This document shows positions 49,023 through 57,933 of a stretch of DNA of 64,000 bases, piece after piece. The DNA lies in assembly GCF_012641515.1 (NCBI RefSeq), contig NZ_JABAHY010000001.1, positions 186,001 through 250,000 of the forward strand. Reading direction: 5' to 3'. Below the pieces are notes generated by a model, which did not search any database, was not told the DNA's origin, and saw only the letters and a program-made list of their open reading frames with translations. Made by a program: the position numbers and the translations under genes. This stretch comes from Nesterenkonia sedimenti. GTDB lineage: Bacteria; Actinomycetota; Actinomycetes; Actinomycetales; Micrococcaceae. Every line of letters starts with the position of its first letter. The first letter of the stretch is position 1.

Positions 49023-50189
49023 TTAGTCGACTTTCCTCTGCACTAACTCCCCGCGAGCCGCGTCATATTCGAAGTCGACGATGCCGCCAGAGGTAATCAG
49101 CTCGATGGCACGGTCGATCACGGGCAGAGGGACTGCGTACCACTCAGAGGGTTCGTAGCGACGGCCGTCTTTGCCGACCTGACTGACGTTGAGTTTCACA
49201 TCCGCGAACACCCGGTGCAGTAGGTGCTCCAGTGCGGAGGTTTTCAGGTTGTAGGTGCGGTAGCTGGCCACGATCTCTACCGGGGCCATCAGGTAGGTGG
49301 GTTCCTTCTCGGCACCAGCGATGCGCTTTTCCACAGGGCCGCGGGAAAACCCGATCTTGTAGAGGTTCTCGATGCCGCTGATCTGCGGGTCATCGCTGAG
49401 GGAGCGCAGTACGTAGATGAAACCTGTGGCCTGGTCATCAGGCAGGATCTCCCCGTGATTGGCGTCGACCACCGCGAAGCCTTCTTGCTCATAAAGGCGT
49501 CCCGCTAGTGAGCGGCGGTAGAGGCTGGATTCTGTGCCGTTCTCGAAGATGGTGCGGGTGCGCTGCTTATACCGAACTCGCTTACCTGGTACCGGCTGTT
49601 TCTCACCTACCTCGGCGACGAAGAGCATCAGGCCCGAGAGCACGAAGAACGCCCCTGGTTCGATGCTGGATTCTCCACCGAATGGCACGAGCTTGGCCTG
49701 TCCGTTGCGCAGTTCTTCGTGTTTCTGCGCGAACAGTGGCTCGAACTCCTTGAAGTCCTCGCTCTTGATCCGCTGGGCTACCTCTTCAGGGTCAGTCCGT
49801 TGCGCCCGTGGCGGGGTTGGCAGGCTGCTGGTGTCGAGGATCCCGGAAGTATCTTCCAGTAGGTCGGCACCATCGGAGTCCAGTAGCTCATCGAGAGATT
49901 CTGGTGCTTCTGGCACCTCGAGCAGCCCGAACTCGTCTAGGTGTTTGAGCGCCTGGATCTTCTCGTCATTGGCCAGGATGCCGTCCAGCCTGGCTCCGAG
50001 CTTACGTTCGGCGATCTCGCGGGTGGTTGAGCTCGGGATGCGCTGGTGCTCGCGGTAGAACTCCACGATCTCCAGGAACGAGCGTTCAAGCCGGTCGCTG
50101 GAGGTGACCTTGGCTGGTTTCTTCGGAGCGTCCAGCAGTCCGGCGTCGTCGGAGGCAAGGATGCTGTCGAGATCGAGTTTCTCGCTCAT
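49023..50189 (-). CDS. GIY-YIG/T5orf172-type nuclease-like protein of the defence operon
   Basis: 388 aa. The C-terminal third has the GIY-YIG core of the T5orf172/MUG113 type: TGFIYVLRSLSDDPQISGIENLYKIGFS written in part, with Y-V-L and L-Y-K-I-G-F strands, then VEKRIAGAEKEPTYL (catalytic Arg helix) and SALEHLLHRVFADVKLNV (Glu/His helix). The N-terminal 160 residues are helical and acidic with RLERSFLEIVEFYREHQRIPS. Placed between an SF2 helicase and gajA, it is a good candidate for the cutting subunit of a restriction-like system. Confidence 0.8.
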   Translation of the reverse strand: MSEKLDLDSILASDDAGLLDAPKKPAKVTSSDRLERSFLEIVEFYREHQRIPSSTTREIAERKLGARLDGILANDEKIQALKHLDEFGLLEVPEAPESLDELLDSDGADLLEDTSGILDTSSLPTPPRAQRTDPEEVAQRIKSEDFKEFEPLFAQKHEELRNGQAKLVPFGGESSIEPGAFFVLSGLMLFVAEVGEKQPVPGKRVRYKQRTRTIFENGTESSLYRRSLAGRLYEQEGFAVVDANHGEILPDDQATGFIYVLRSLSDDPQISGIENLYKIGFSRGPVEKRIAGAEKEPTYLMAPVEIVASYRTYNLKTSALEHLLHRVFADVKLNVSQVGKDGRRYEPSEWYAVPLPVIDRAIELITSGGIVDFEYDAARGELVQRKVD

Positions 50190-50191
50190 AG

Positions 50192-52156
50192 CTACTGTGC
50201 ACCTCCTTGGGCTTCGCGTTCCCGCTTCAGCTTCTGCAGGAACAACAATGCCTCAGCCAGGCGACGCTCTGTCTGGTCCTCGCTGCGCAAATCCGGACGG
50301 CGCCTGTTGACCTTGTGGAACTGCTGGATCTTCGGCCACAGTGCCACGGCTTCTTCCTCGGTCATCTGAATCCGATTCGAGGAAATGGTGTCCTGAATAA
50401 TCCGCAACACCCCGGGGGTCACCGACTTCGACATCACCTCGAAGGCACGCTGGAACGGGTTGACCGAGTCGATGAGGTTGATGTTGAGCTCTTCGATGTT
50501 GACGAACTTGTCCTGCATCTTGATAAACCGCTTATCGCCAACATTCTTGACCTCACCGTTCTTTACCACCGAGTCCACCACCACTTGCTGGCGGAGCTCC
50601 TCGACCTGGGACTCATCGAGGTCTGGGTAGCGGTCGCGGATGATCTTCGGAATCAGCACCTTGTTGGTGGTCTCCGGGTCAGCGTTAGCTGCGGCCTGCT
50701 TCACGAAGGTCTCATCCTGCAGCACCGTGGCCTTCAGGTCGTTGAGGTCCGTAGCGACGATCTGCTTGACCCGATCCGAGGACGGCTCCTTGAACCCCTT
50801 GATCTGCAACTCACCAGGCTTCGGCGCATCGTCATTGCCGGTCTTAGCCTTGAACGTGAAGTTCGGTGCCAGCACCTGCTCCATCAACAGGGAGGCGGTG
50901 ATGGCTTTGAGCATGTTGTTCACCGAGATCTTGACCTCATCCGAGGTCGCATCCGGCTGCGCAATTAGATTGGTGAACTGTGCATGCTGCTTACCCGGAC
51001 TATCGCGTGTCACCCGCCCGATAATCTGAATCACTTCTGTCAGTGACGCGCGGTAGCCCACAGTCAGTGCGTGCTCGGCGAAGGGCCAGTCAAAGCCCTC
51101 TTTCGCCATCCCCAGGGCGATAATGACATCCACCGCATCCCGGTCCTTAGAGGCCACGGTGCTCAAGTAGTGCAGTGTTTCGGCGCGGGCCAGCTGGTCC
51201 ATGTCATCGACCAGGTCTGCCACGCGCAGCATCTCGCCGTTATCTTTGCGGCGGACCTGCAAGATGCCGGTGTCTTCTTCCTGGCTGACCACCTCACCGA
51301 TGGCATCCAGAATGAACCCGACCTCTTCGATCTTGTCCTTGGTGGACTCACCACTGTTGACGTTCGGGATATGCAGGATGGTCTTCTTATCCAGGTCCAG
51401 GATCTCGTGGATCGCGCTGGTGTAGCGCCCCTGGTAGAAGTGATGTCCAATCCCGAGAGACTTTAGGTGCTCGTACCCGTTGAGCTGGTCGTAGTAGTTG
51501 AACGTCACCGGCGTGAACTTCGCCTCATCCGCAGGAGAGAGCACCGGCACCGAGTCTCCACGGAAGTATGAACCAGTCATCGCCACGATGTGAGCATCCG
51601 AGTTGGCCATCACGCCCTTGAGCAACTCACCCAGCCGATTGCTGCCAGTATCCGAGGAGACGTGGTGGAACTCGTCAATGGCCAGCACTGTGCCGTTGAA
51701 CGCGCCAGCGGGCAGCTTCTCGTAGGCGAACCGCAGCGTCGCGTGCGTACAGACCAGCGTTGCATCGGGGCCGTTGAGAAAGTCGATGAACTGATCCACC
51801 TTGCCCGCAGATGAACCCGGGGTGCATAGGTTGTGTTCGTCCTTGATCTCCCAATCAGCGAAGAACCCGTGACGCGTCAGCTGCGTGTTAGCAAACGAGC
51901 CACCGATAGAGCGTTCCGGCACCGCCACGATGACCTTCTGCCGCCCCTGGTTATACAGCTTGTCCAGCCCCACGAACATCAGAGCGCGGGACTTACCAGA
52001 AGCAGGCGGAGCCTTCACCAACAGATACTGCGCAGCCCGCTGGGCATAGACCCGCTGCTGCATCTCCCGCATCCCCAACGCATCAGTATTGACGCTGTTA
52101 CCGGTCTGCGCGTACTCAACGTTGACGACATTCACTGGCTTCTTCGCTGCACTCAC
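50192..52156 (-). CDS. SF2 DEAD/DEAH-type helicase of the defence operon
   Basis: 654 aa. Motif I is LLVKAPPASGKSRALMFVGLD near residue 50, motif Ia KVIVAVPERSIGG, motif II TVLAIDEFHHVSS (DEFH), motif III AHIVAMTGSYFRG. The second RecA domain has DVIIALGMAKEGFDWPFAEHALTVGYR (motif V) and EVIQIIGRVTRDSPGKQ (motif VI). The rest resembles helicases that accompany methyltransferases in restriction modules. GTG start overlapping the methyltransferase stop (GTGA). Confidence 0.85.
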   Translation of the reverse strand: MSAAKKPVNVVNVEYAQTGNSVNTDALGMREMQQRVYAQRAAQYLLVKAPPASGKSRALMFVGLDKLYNQGRQKVIVAVPERSIGGSFANTQLTRHGFFADWEIKDEHNLCTPGSSAGKVDQFIDFLNGPDATLVCTHATLRFAYEKLPAGAFNGTVLAIDEFHHVSSDTGSNRLGELLKGVMANSDAHIVAMTGSYFRGDSVPVLSPADEAKFTPVTFNYYDQLNGYEHLKSLGIGHHFYQGRYTSAIHEILDLDKKTILHIPNVNSGESTKDKIEEVGFILDAIGEVVSQEEDTGILQVRRKDNGEMLRVADLVDDMDQLARAETLHYLSTVASKDRDAVDVIIALGMAKEGFDWPFAEHALTVGYRASLTEVIQIIGRVTRDSPGKQHAQFTNLIAQPDATSDEVKISVNNMLKAITASLLMEQVLAPNFTFKAKTGNDDAPKPGELQIKGFKEPSSDRVKQIVATDLNDLKATVLQDETFVKQAAANADPETTNKVLIPKIIRDRYPDLDESQVEELRQQVVVDSVVKNGEVKNVGDKRFIKMQDKFVNIEELNINLIDSVNPFQRAFEVMSKSVTPGVLRIIQDTISSNRIQMTEEEAVALWPKIQQFHKVNRRRPDLRSEDQTERRLAEALLFLQKLKREREAQGGAQ

Positions 52157-54837
52157 TTGGCCTCCTCCTTCGCTGTCATCTCCTCATACAGACGGAAGAG
52201 GTACGACAGCCGATCCTCATCCAGCTCGAAGCCACTCTTCTTATAGATCCGATCCACCAGATCATCCAGCTCCTGATGCGCCTCACGCAGATCCCCCGGC
52301 ATCTTCTCCGGGTCGTAGAGCTCAGCCAGGGTCTTCTCTGAGTGATACTCCCGAACATCCAGCACGCGGTATGCCGCTTCTGTCAGCCGTTCCTTGGTCG
52401 GGTCGCTAAGGGGAGGGACTGGGAAGTTGTTGTAGACGATTGAATTGGAGTACCGGTAGTCTTTCTTCAGCTTTCCGCCAACCGCTCGCATCCACGCCAT
52501 ATGTATTTTTGACGTTAGAAGCCCAAAGAGCCAGAGCTCTGGATCGTATACAACATTCAAAGCATTGGTCGCAACTACTCCTCTTCCAACGACATCGATC
52601 GGAATGTACTCCCGCCTTTCAGATGAATGATTAGGCACAAGAATGGCAATATTGCGAGGTTCCTTCTGTTCACGGAAGCTATAGGGGCGTCCTGCTTTCT
52701 TGCGAGTGCCAGCGTCTTTGCTGCTGAGGCGAAATTCTTCAACCTGTGCGACACGTTCCTTGATAGAGGCGAATTCTAGAGCGCCCTCTACCTCAGAGTC
52801 ACCTATCCACAGGCACCACCTCTCCACTCCTTTGATTAACTCCGTGCTTCCAGTTAATCGACGCGTATATGCAGTAGCTGACGGGTGTTCGGATATTAGA
52901 GCTTCTCGTTCATCGGGACTCATGATTAAATTCCCACCATCAAGCGGCATGTTTCCAAACTCCATCTTTGGGAGACCAGCTAACGGGCGGGTTCGCTTTG
53001 AGACTGATATATCGTTGCCGTCTGCCAAGTAGCCGTTGATATTCTTGACTTCAATACGCATGTCATCCGTATAGAGATACTTCGGAGATGGGACGATGTT
53101 CCGAAGATTTATAACTGCCACAGTTACTCCAGCACCACCCTTGGCATTGTTCTCCCACTTGAACGATGTGTAGGCATAGCCGACCTCCAGTCCCATCTCG
53201 AAGATCATCGGAAACATAAGCCCGACATGCTCGCCTTGCGATACGGAGTTGGTCGTCACGAATGACAGCTGCGCCTTTGTCCCGGAAATGTAATCAGCAC
53301 CCTTCACGAACCACAGGGCAATGTAGTCCAGGTTCTTTGAGTAGGTGCGGCTTCCGAACACATGCGGGAAGTCAGCTTTCTGCTCAGCTGTCTGGCGTTT
53401 GCTGCCGAGATAGGGTGGATTACTGATCAGGTAGATCTCGTCGGTGCCGTTGTTGGCGCAGATAGAGTTCCAGTCCACTCGCGTGGCATTGCCCTGATGG
53501 ACCTGACCGGCTTCTTTCAGCGGGATCAGGGAAAGTTCGATTCCGAACTTCTCGCGGAACTCGACGTTCATCTGGTGCTTGGCGATCCACATCGACAGGA
53601 TCGCGACCTCGGTGGCGAACGGGTCAATCTCGATGCCGTAGAAGTTCTCGATATTGATCCATGAACCCAGCAGCTCTTGCTGTGTGCCACTACCGCTGAG
53701 CTCACCGATGCGCTCAAGGATGGCGTGTTCGAGCTTGCGCAGTTCCTTGTACGCGATGACTAGGAAGTTCCCGGAGCCGCAGGCTGGGTCGAAGATCTTG
53801 ATCTCGCTGATCCGACGGCGCAGCTCCTTGAGTTTCGGGATGCTGTTGAAGTGCTTATTGAACTGCTCTTTAAGTTCGTCCATGAACAGCGGGTCAATGG
53901 TCTTTAGGATGTTCGGCACAGAGGTGTAATGCTGCCCGAGGTCAGAGCGCTGGCCCGGGGCCACCACTGCCTGGAACATCGAACCAAAGATGTCAGGGTT
54001 GATCTCTTCCCACCGGAGTTTCCCGAGCTCGATCAGGGCGTCGCGGGACTTCTTGTTGAACTTCGGCACCGTGTGGCGCTGGTCTGCAGCGAAGAGCCGT
54101 CCGTTGACGTAGCCGAAGTCAGCCAGGTAGCTCGGCTTCTGCGCCTTGTCCTCGGTATCGAGGGCGAGGAAGAGGTCGTTCAGGAACTGGTCAACATCGG
54201 AGCCGTCAAGCTGCGTGTAGGCCTCGACTGCGCTGGTGAACTGGCCGTCTTTGAAGACCCCCGTGTCTTCTGCGAAATAGCAGAACAACAGCCGGGTGAA
54301 GAAGACGTTCAGGGCGTGACGGCTGGTCTCGGTAGCGTTGAGATCCGGGTTGATCGCCAGCAACTCGTCGAAGAGCTTCGCCATGCGCTCGGCAGCTTTG
54401 ACGTCTGCGTGAGCCTCGGCAACGTACTGGGCCTTCTCCATGCCTGCCCATGGCAGGAAGAACGTGAAGTGCTCGTCGATCTCAGCGATCGGGATCGCCA
54501 GCGTCTCGTTGGTCTTGGTATCAACCGCCAGCAGATCCACATAATCGGTGACGATCACGAACCGGGTCGCGAACCGGACAACCGTCGGCGAGGTGCGCAG
54601 CTCGTCAATCGTGGCGTAGAGATCACCACTGGTCGGCTTGAAGTAGACGACGTTCTTCTGCGCAACCTCAGTCTCTGGGTCATCCGCGACGTTCAACGAA
54701 CCGTTGCGCAGCCGGGTGATGTTGCCCTTGGACCGCCCATAGGCGGCCATCAGGTCGAAGATAAACTCCCGGTCGTAGCTCTCACGGCCACCGAGAGGAC
54801 GGACGCGCTCCTCGACTGACTTCAGGTTCAGCCTCAT
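52153..54837 (-). CDS. MmeI-like class I DNA (adenine-N6) methyltransferase
   Basis: 894 aa from ATG 54837 with GCGGAGGTGA upstream (an in-frame extension to 55008 is open but lacks such a site). Order of parts: N-terminal region with RLRNGSLNVADD and ETEVAQKNVVYFKP (the place of the MmeI nuclease, but no clear PD-ExK), helical spacer (LLFCYFAEDTGVFKDG), SLGQHYTS-like DLGQHYTSVPNILKTIDPLF, SAM motif I FDPACGSGNFLVIAYKELR near 347, motif IV LISNPPYLGSKRQ near 475, a target-recognition region of about 510-800, and a C-terminal helical tail. The target-recognition part is AT-richer than the flanks. Confidence 0.85.
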   Translation of the reverse strand: MRLNLKSVEERVRPLGGRESYDREFIFDLMAAYGRSKGNITRLRNGSLNVADDPETEVAQKNVVYFKPTSGDLYATIDELRTSPTVVRFATRFVIVTDYVDLLAVDTKTNETLAIPIAEIDEHFTFFLPWAGMEKAQYVAEAHADVKAAERMAKLFDELLAINPDLNATETSRHALNVFFTRLLFCYFAEDTGVFKDGQFTSAVEAYTQLDGSDVDQFLNDLFLALDTEDKAQKPSYLADFGYVNGRLFAADQRHTVPKFNKKSRDALIELGKLRWEEINPDIFGSMFQAVVAPGQRSDLGQHYTSVPNILKTIDPLFMDELKEQFNKHFNSIPKLKELRRRISEIKIFDPACGSGNFLVIAYKELRKLEHAILERIGELSGSGTQQELLGSWINIENFYGIEIDPFATEVAILSMWIAKHQMNVEFREKFGIELSLIPLKEAGQVHQGNATRVDWNSICANNGTDEIYLISNPPYLGSKRQTAEQKADFPHVFGSRTYSKNLDYIALWFVKGADYISGTKAQLSFVTTNSVSQGEHVGLMFPMIFEMGLEVGYAYTSFKWENNAKGGAGVTVAVINLRNIVPSPKYLYTDDMRIEVKNINGYLADGNDISVSKRTRPLAGLPKMEFGNMPLDGGNLIMSPDEREALISEHPSATAYTRRLTGSTELIKGVERWCLWIGDSEVEGALEFASIKERVAQVEEFRLSSKDAGTRKKAGRPYSFREQKEPRNIAILVPNHSSERREYIPIDVVGRGVVATNALNVVYDPELWLFGLLTSKIHMAWMRAVGGKLKKDYRYSNSIVYNNFPVPPLSDPTKERLTEAAYRVLDVREYHSEKTLAELYDPEKMPGDLREAHQELDDLVDRIYKKSGFELDEDRLSYLFRLYEEMTAKEEAK

Positions 54838-55152
54838 CGGGTCACCTCCGCAACAGCGGGCACAGTAAACGATGGCAACAGGCAGATGTGCAGCGACGAC
54901 TCCAGTGATGACGTGCTCATATGGTTGTGGTTCTCCCTCACCCGCAGGTATGTTAAGTGATTCACAATCCAGCCTACCGGGGAGGTCGGACATGCAGATG
55001 TTCCGCACACCGAACTGGCCTGGAGTTGGATCCTCGCAGAGCGGGAGCAGAGGAGCTCAGAACCGCTACTTGCGAACTGTTCTTATTATCGCATATCGCA
55101 GGAGTCAGTAAAAGGCCATTTCCTGGAGGACATCGTCTGGCCCCTCTGGTCT
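54838..55152 (-). promoter_or_regulatory. Promoter and leader of the five-gene defence operon
   Basis: On the minus strand TTTACT (55107-55112), a 16-base spacer and GATAAT (55085-55090) form a good sigma-70-like promoter. The spacer contains the tandem GCGATAT/GCGATAA. Transcription would start near 55078 and leave a leader of about 240 nt before the methyltransferase. No other gene is recognised in this 315-bp gap. Confidence 0.5.
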
Positions 55153-55911
55153 TTACAGGCCTTCGTGATCGGGCGGATATGGTCCAGAGATAGTTGCCCG
55201 AGATCTCACGTAGCCCCGAATCATGGCAACTAAGACGATCGCACCGCCAATCCCGATAACAACCATCCAGAAACCAAGGGACGAACTCCCACTGAGAAAT
55301 AGCGAGAGTCCAACAGCAGCGACTGCTACGGATGCTCCCGCCAAGTATGCCAGCAGAAATTCCTTCCTTGTGCCGCCCTCCATGGCTGCCAGGATGTCAG
55401 TTCTTGGCTTCCTGATTTCTCCTGCGGCCTGCAAATAGTCATGCAAAAACCGCTCTCGTTCCGAAAGCACACGAATCACCTGCCTGATGGGCATACTGAT
55501 ACACAGCATGGCAAGTAAGGCACTCCAGAGCAGGGACCAGCCCTCTCTATCGTTATGTGTCCACATGACGGCCTGGGCAGGTGCAGCCACAAGCCAAGCT
55601 ATCGCGATGAAGTAATAGCGCCTCGGGAATAGGATCCCCGCCACCAGGTAGGCGGTTGTTCGGTCGAGCAGCTCGCGGAGAAGTTGTTGACGGTTGGGGT
55701 TCCCCTCGGCCGAGAGCGCAGAACGAAGCCACTCCTCACGCCTCCGGAGGATTGCTGATCGCGTTAGCTGGTTGAGAGTGAGGAGAGCCCCCAGAAGCGC
55801 AGCTAAGGCAGCCAGAACGCGATAGAGCCACTCCAGGGCCTCCGCTGTATCGACACCTTCCACATAGTCAGCATATGCATCGGGGTCGCACAAGAGAGAC
55901 AATAACCCCAT
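55153..55911 (-). CDS. Hypothetical polytopic membrane protein
   Basis: 252 aa with about five hydrophobic segments: VLAALAALLGALLTL, FIAIAWLVAAPAQAV, LLWSALLAMLCISMP, LLAYLAGASVAVAAVGLSLFL and LGFWMVVIGIGGAIVLVAMI. The N-terminus is acidic (CDPDAYADYVEGVDTAEALEW). No family motif is recognised. CGGAGTAACGCGCC is a possible ribosome-binding site, but it lies inside the divergent transposase-like ORF, whose start codon overlaps this one. Confidence 0.65.
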   Translation of the reverse strand: MGLLSLLCDPDAYADYVEGVDTAEALEWLYRVLAALAALLGALLTLNQLTRSAILRRREEWLRSALSAEGNPNRQQLLRELLDRTTAYLVAGILFPRRYYFIAIAWLVAAPAQAVMWTHNDREGWSLLWSALLAMLCISMPIRQVIRVLSERERFLHDYLQAAGEIRKPRTDILAAMEGGTRKEFLLAYLAGASVAVAAVGLSLFLSGSSSLGFWMVVIGIGGAIVLVAMIRGYVRSRATISGPYPPDHEGL

Positions 55912-56155
55912 GGCGCGTTACTCCGACGACTTCCGGCGCGAGGTCATCGCCGCTGCGCGGCAGAGCCACGAGCCGCGATCCCATATAGCTCAGAGGTTTG
56001 GCATCGCCCCAGCGACGCTGAACAATTGGCTCAGCGAGTTCTACGCCGAGAATCCAGAGGAACTCGAGGCCGATCATCAGCGGCTCCAGGATGAGCAAGC
56101 CCGACTGCTGGCGGAGGAAGAAGAACTGCGGAATCAGCTGCCATGGCTCCGGTAG
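55910..56155 (+). CDS. Short IS3-OrfA-like HTH protein
   Basis: 81 aa: YSDDFRREVIAAARQSHEPRSHIAQRFGIAPATLNNWL is a transposase-8/IS3 OrfA HTH domain, followed by a Glu/Arg-rich coiled coil (ADHQRLQDEQARLLAEEEELR) that stops early. No orfB follows, and a pilin-like gene converges two bases later. It may be a remnant of an IS3-type element or a domesticated DNA-binding protein. AAGAGAGACAA lies upstream. Confidence 0.6.
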   Translation: MARYSDDFRREVIAAARQSHEPRSHIAQRFGIAPATLNNWLSEFYAENPEELEADHQRLQDEQARLLAEEEELRNQLPWLR

Positions 56156-56156
56156 A

Positions 56157-56708
56157 TTATTGTCTGCCAAGTTGTCGCTGAAAGACCCCAGCCGATGACC
56201 AGCGCGTTACGTCATGCTCGCCACCGGTTATAGACGTGCACACCCACTCTGCACCCGAAGGAAAGTCACTTGCGCTCCCAGTAGGTTCAGCTGTGCTTAT
56301 TCGCCCCGTAGTCCCTTGCCAAAATTGATGAGCACCAAACTCACTCTGTTCCATCTGTACAGATGATGTCTCGGCGTTTATCCAAATGTCACTGCCATCG
56401 TCTTTGGTGCAATACAGATGCCGCTTGCCATCTATAGCCAGTGACTGTCGACCCAGCACTCCGACATCTGCATAGTTGTCTAATGCGTTACCAATAGCCT
56501 CGTTATTGTGCGGGAACTGTCCTCGGTCAAGCCGGTACATCTCGAAAATAGTTGCTAGCTGGCGCAGATCCGTCTGGGCACTGCTTATCACGGCCCGTTC
56601 TCGCACGCCCGTGTACGCCACGATGCTAATCGCTGCCAAGATGGCAATGACCACGATCACAATCATCAACTCCACAATGGTAAAACCATCTCTCTGGAGT
56701 TTCCTCAT
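56157..56708 (-). CDS. Orphan type IV pilin-like protein
   Basis: 183 aa from ATG 56708 (GGAGTGGCGCT upstream). The N-terminus MRKLQRDGFTIVELMIVIVVIAILAAISIVAYTGV in part is a type III signal: prepilin peptidase site G/FTIVE with Glu+5, then the hydrophobic pilin helix. The soluble part has two Cys (YCTKDDG and WVCTSIT) that could form the pilin disulfide loop. No peptidase, ATPase or PilC gene is in the window, so it depends on machinery elsewhere or is a stray cargo gene. Confidence 0.8.
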   Translation of the reverse strand: MRKLQRDGFTIVELMIVIVVIAILAAISIVAYTGVRERAVISSAQTDLRQLATIFEMYRLDRGQFPHNNEAIGNALDNYADVGVLGRQSLAIDGKRHLYCTKDDGSDIWINAETSSVQMEQSEFGAHQFWQGTTGRISTAEPTGSASDFPSGAEWVCTSITGGEHDVTRWSSAGVFQRQLGRQ

Positions 56709-56967
56709 AGCGCCACTCCTGCGCGGGCGCGCAAAGATGTGTGTGGCTCGCGCCGCTTCGCGGCGCTCATCCCCGCGCTGAGCTTGGCGGAGGCGGCTAG
56801 AAGTGCCTGACAGATATTCAGTTATCTTCATGCTACTTACGTTTATAACTCAGGCACAATAGAAAGACAACAGTAAAATGTTATTGTCAGAGTCAATCTA
56901 TCTTGTTATTTGCAACTTTGTGAAGATTGGCCGAAGTATCCTGCTTGGCCGCTCAGGTCACAACGCG

Positions 56968-57702
56968 TTAAGAGTTCGCCCCTCTAGACTGCAACGGCTC
57001 TCGGAGTCCAAGCTTTATGAGTCGCCGGCGTACCAGATCGGCTGAACAGTTCAGCTGTGCCGCAATAGCTGCCAACGTCAAGCCCTGTTCATGAAGCTCG
57101 ATCATCTGTGCTTGCAGAGAGTCGCCCTTCAGCGATCGTGACCGCTTCAGCCCTCGTTGCGCCACTATCTGCGAGACAGTCTGCCGAGCACAACCCACCT
57201 GCGCTGCGATCTGCTTCACTGGAGCGCCTGCCAGGTACTCCTGGCAGATCAGCCCCTTCTGTTCCTCGGACAGACGCGGCCAAGGCTGATACTCCGCCGC
57301 AGGGGTCTTCCGTTTAGGCTTCTTAGCCTTCCCTGCCTGGAACCGTCCCCAGAGGTCGTGAGCCTCCTGGAGTTTCGCTGTCCACGGGCCGCCTAAGGCC
57401 ACCAAAGGTTTCTTACTAGAAACAGGACCAGAAGTAGATAACCAGCAAGATAACCCGCCCGATGAGGCGGGTTTCTTGTTTTCTCCGGACGTCTCGTTGC
57501 TGTCCGCGTTTCGGGGTTGGTCCTCGATTTCAGTAATCATCTGGCGGGTGGCAGGGTCGAGGTCGTCGATGTGGAGCCAGACTCGGTCGAAGAACACCAG
57601 GTTCAACTGCCGCTTCAGTGAATCAGGGGCTGTGCGATAGGTGCGGCCCATGTCCTCGGCGAGGTCCAGTGCGAGCGTGAGGATCTCTTCGGTGTCACTC
57701 AT
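56968..57702 (-). pseudogene. Serine-recombinase C-terminal remnant fused to double HTH domain
   Basis: The first 60 residues, EEILTLALDLAEDMGRTYRTAPDSLKRQLNLVFFDRV in part, match the C-terminal helical segment of the island recombinase (ALDLAENCGTTYQQAPEPLRRMLNQ). The N-terminal catalytic domain is missing and IS3 orfB sequence lies there instead. After a linker comes a Hin/resolvase-like double HTH: EYLAGAPVKQIAAQVGCARQTVSQIV and LTLAAIAAQLNCSADLVRRRL. The ORF is intact, so the fusion may still be expressed, but it can no longer recombine DNA. Confidence 0.7.
57452..57482 (+). terminator. Intrinsic terminator inside the recombinase remnant
   Basis: AACCCGCC (57452-57459) pairs with GGCGGGTT (57466-57473) around a 6-base loop, followed by TCTTGTTTT. 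It points in the plus direction although no plus-strand gene precedes it now. It occupies the same relative place as the tRNA terminator in the complete recombinase ORF. Confidence 0.65.
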
Positions 57703-57932
57703 ATCGCTCTCCCGGCGGCGGCGAGCTCATCAGCGATGAACCGGTGCCCGAACTCCGGGTCATCAGCATGAACATCGATTGCGGCGTTGAGCAGGTGGGC
57801 CTCCTCCCAATCCCGCTGAGATATCGGGGCTGCTGCCCATTTGTAGAACGCTTGTTTCGTGAAACCCAGAACCCGGCAGGTCACCGCCACCGGCACCCCG
57901 GCGGCGGCAAGGTCACGGACCAGCGGGAACAT
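57699..57932 (-). pseudogene. IS3-family transposase OrfB, N-terminal fragment
   Basis: 77 aa beginning MFPLVRDLAAAGVPVAVTCRVLGFTKQAFYKW, the normal start of OrfB in this IS3 subgroup, and continuing ADDPEFGHRFIADELA before it breaks off. The rve integrase core with its DDE residues is absent. The left part was lost where the recombinase remnant begins, and orfA (59267-59581) is separated from it by the IS110 insertion. Confidence 0.85.
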
Positions 57933-57933
57933 C

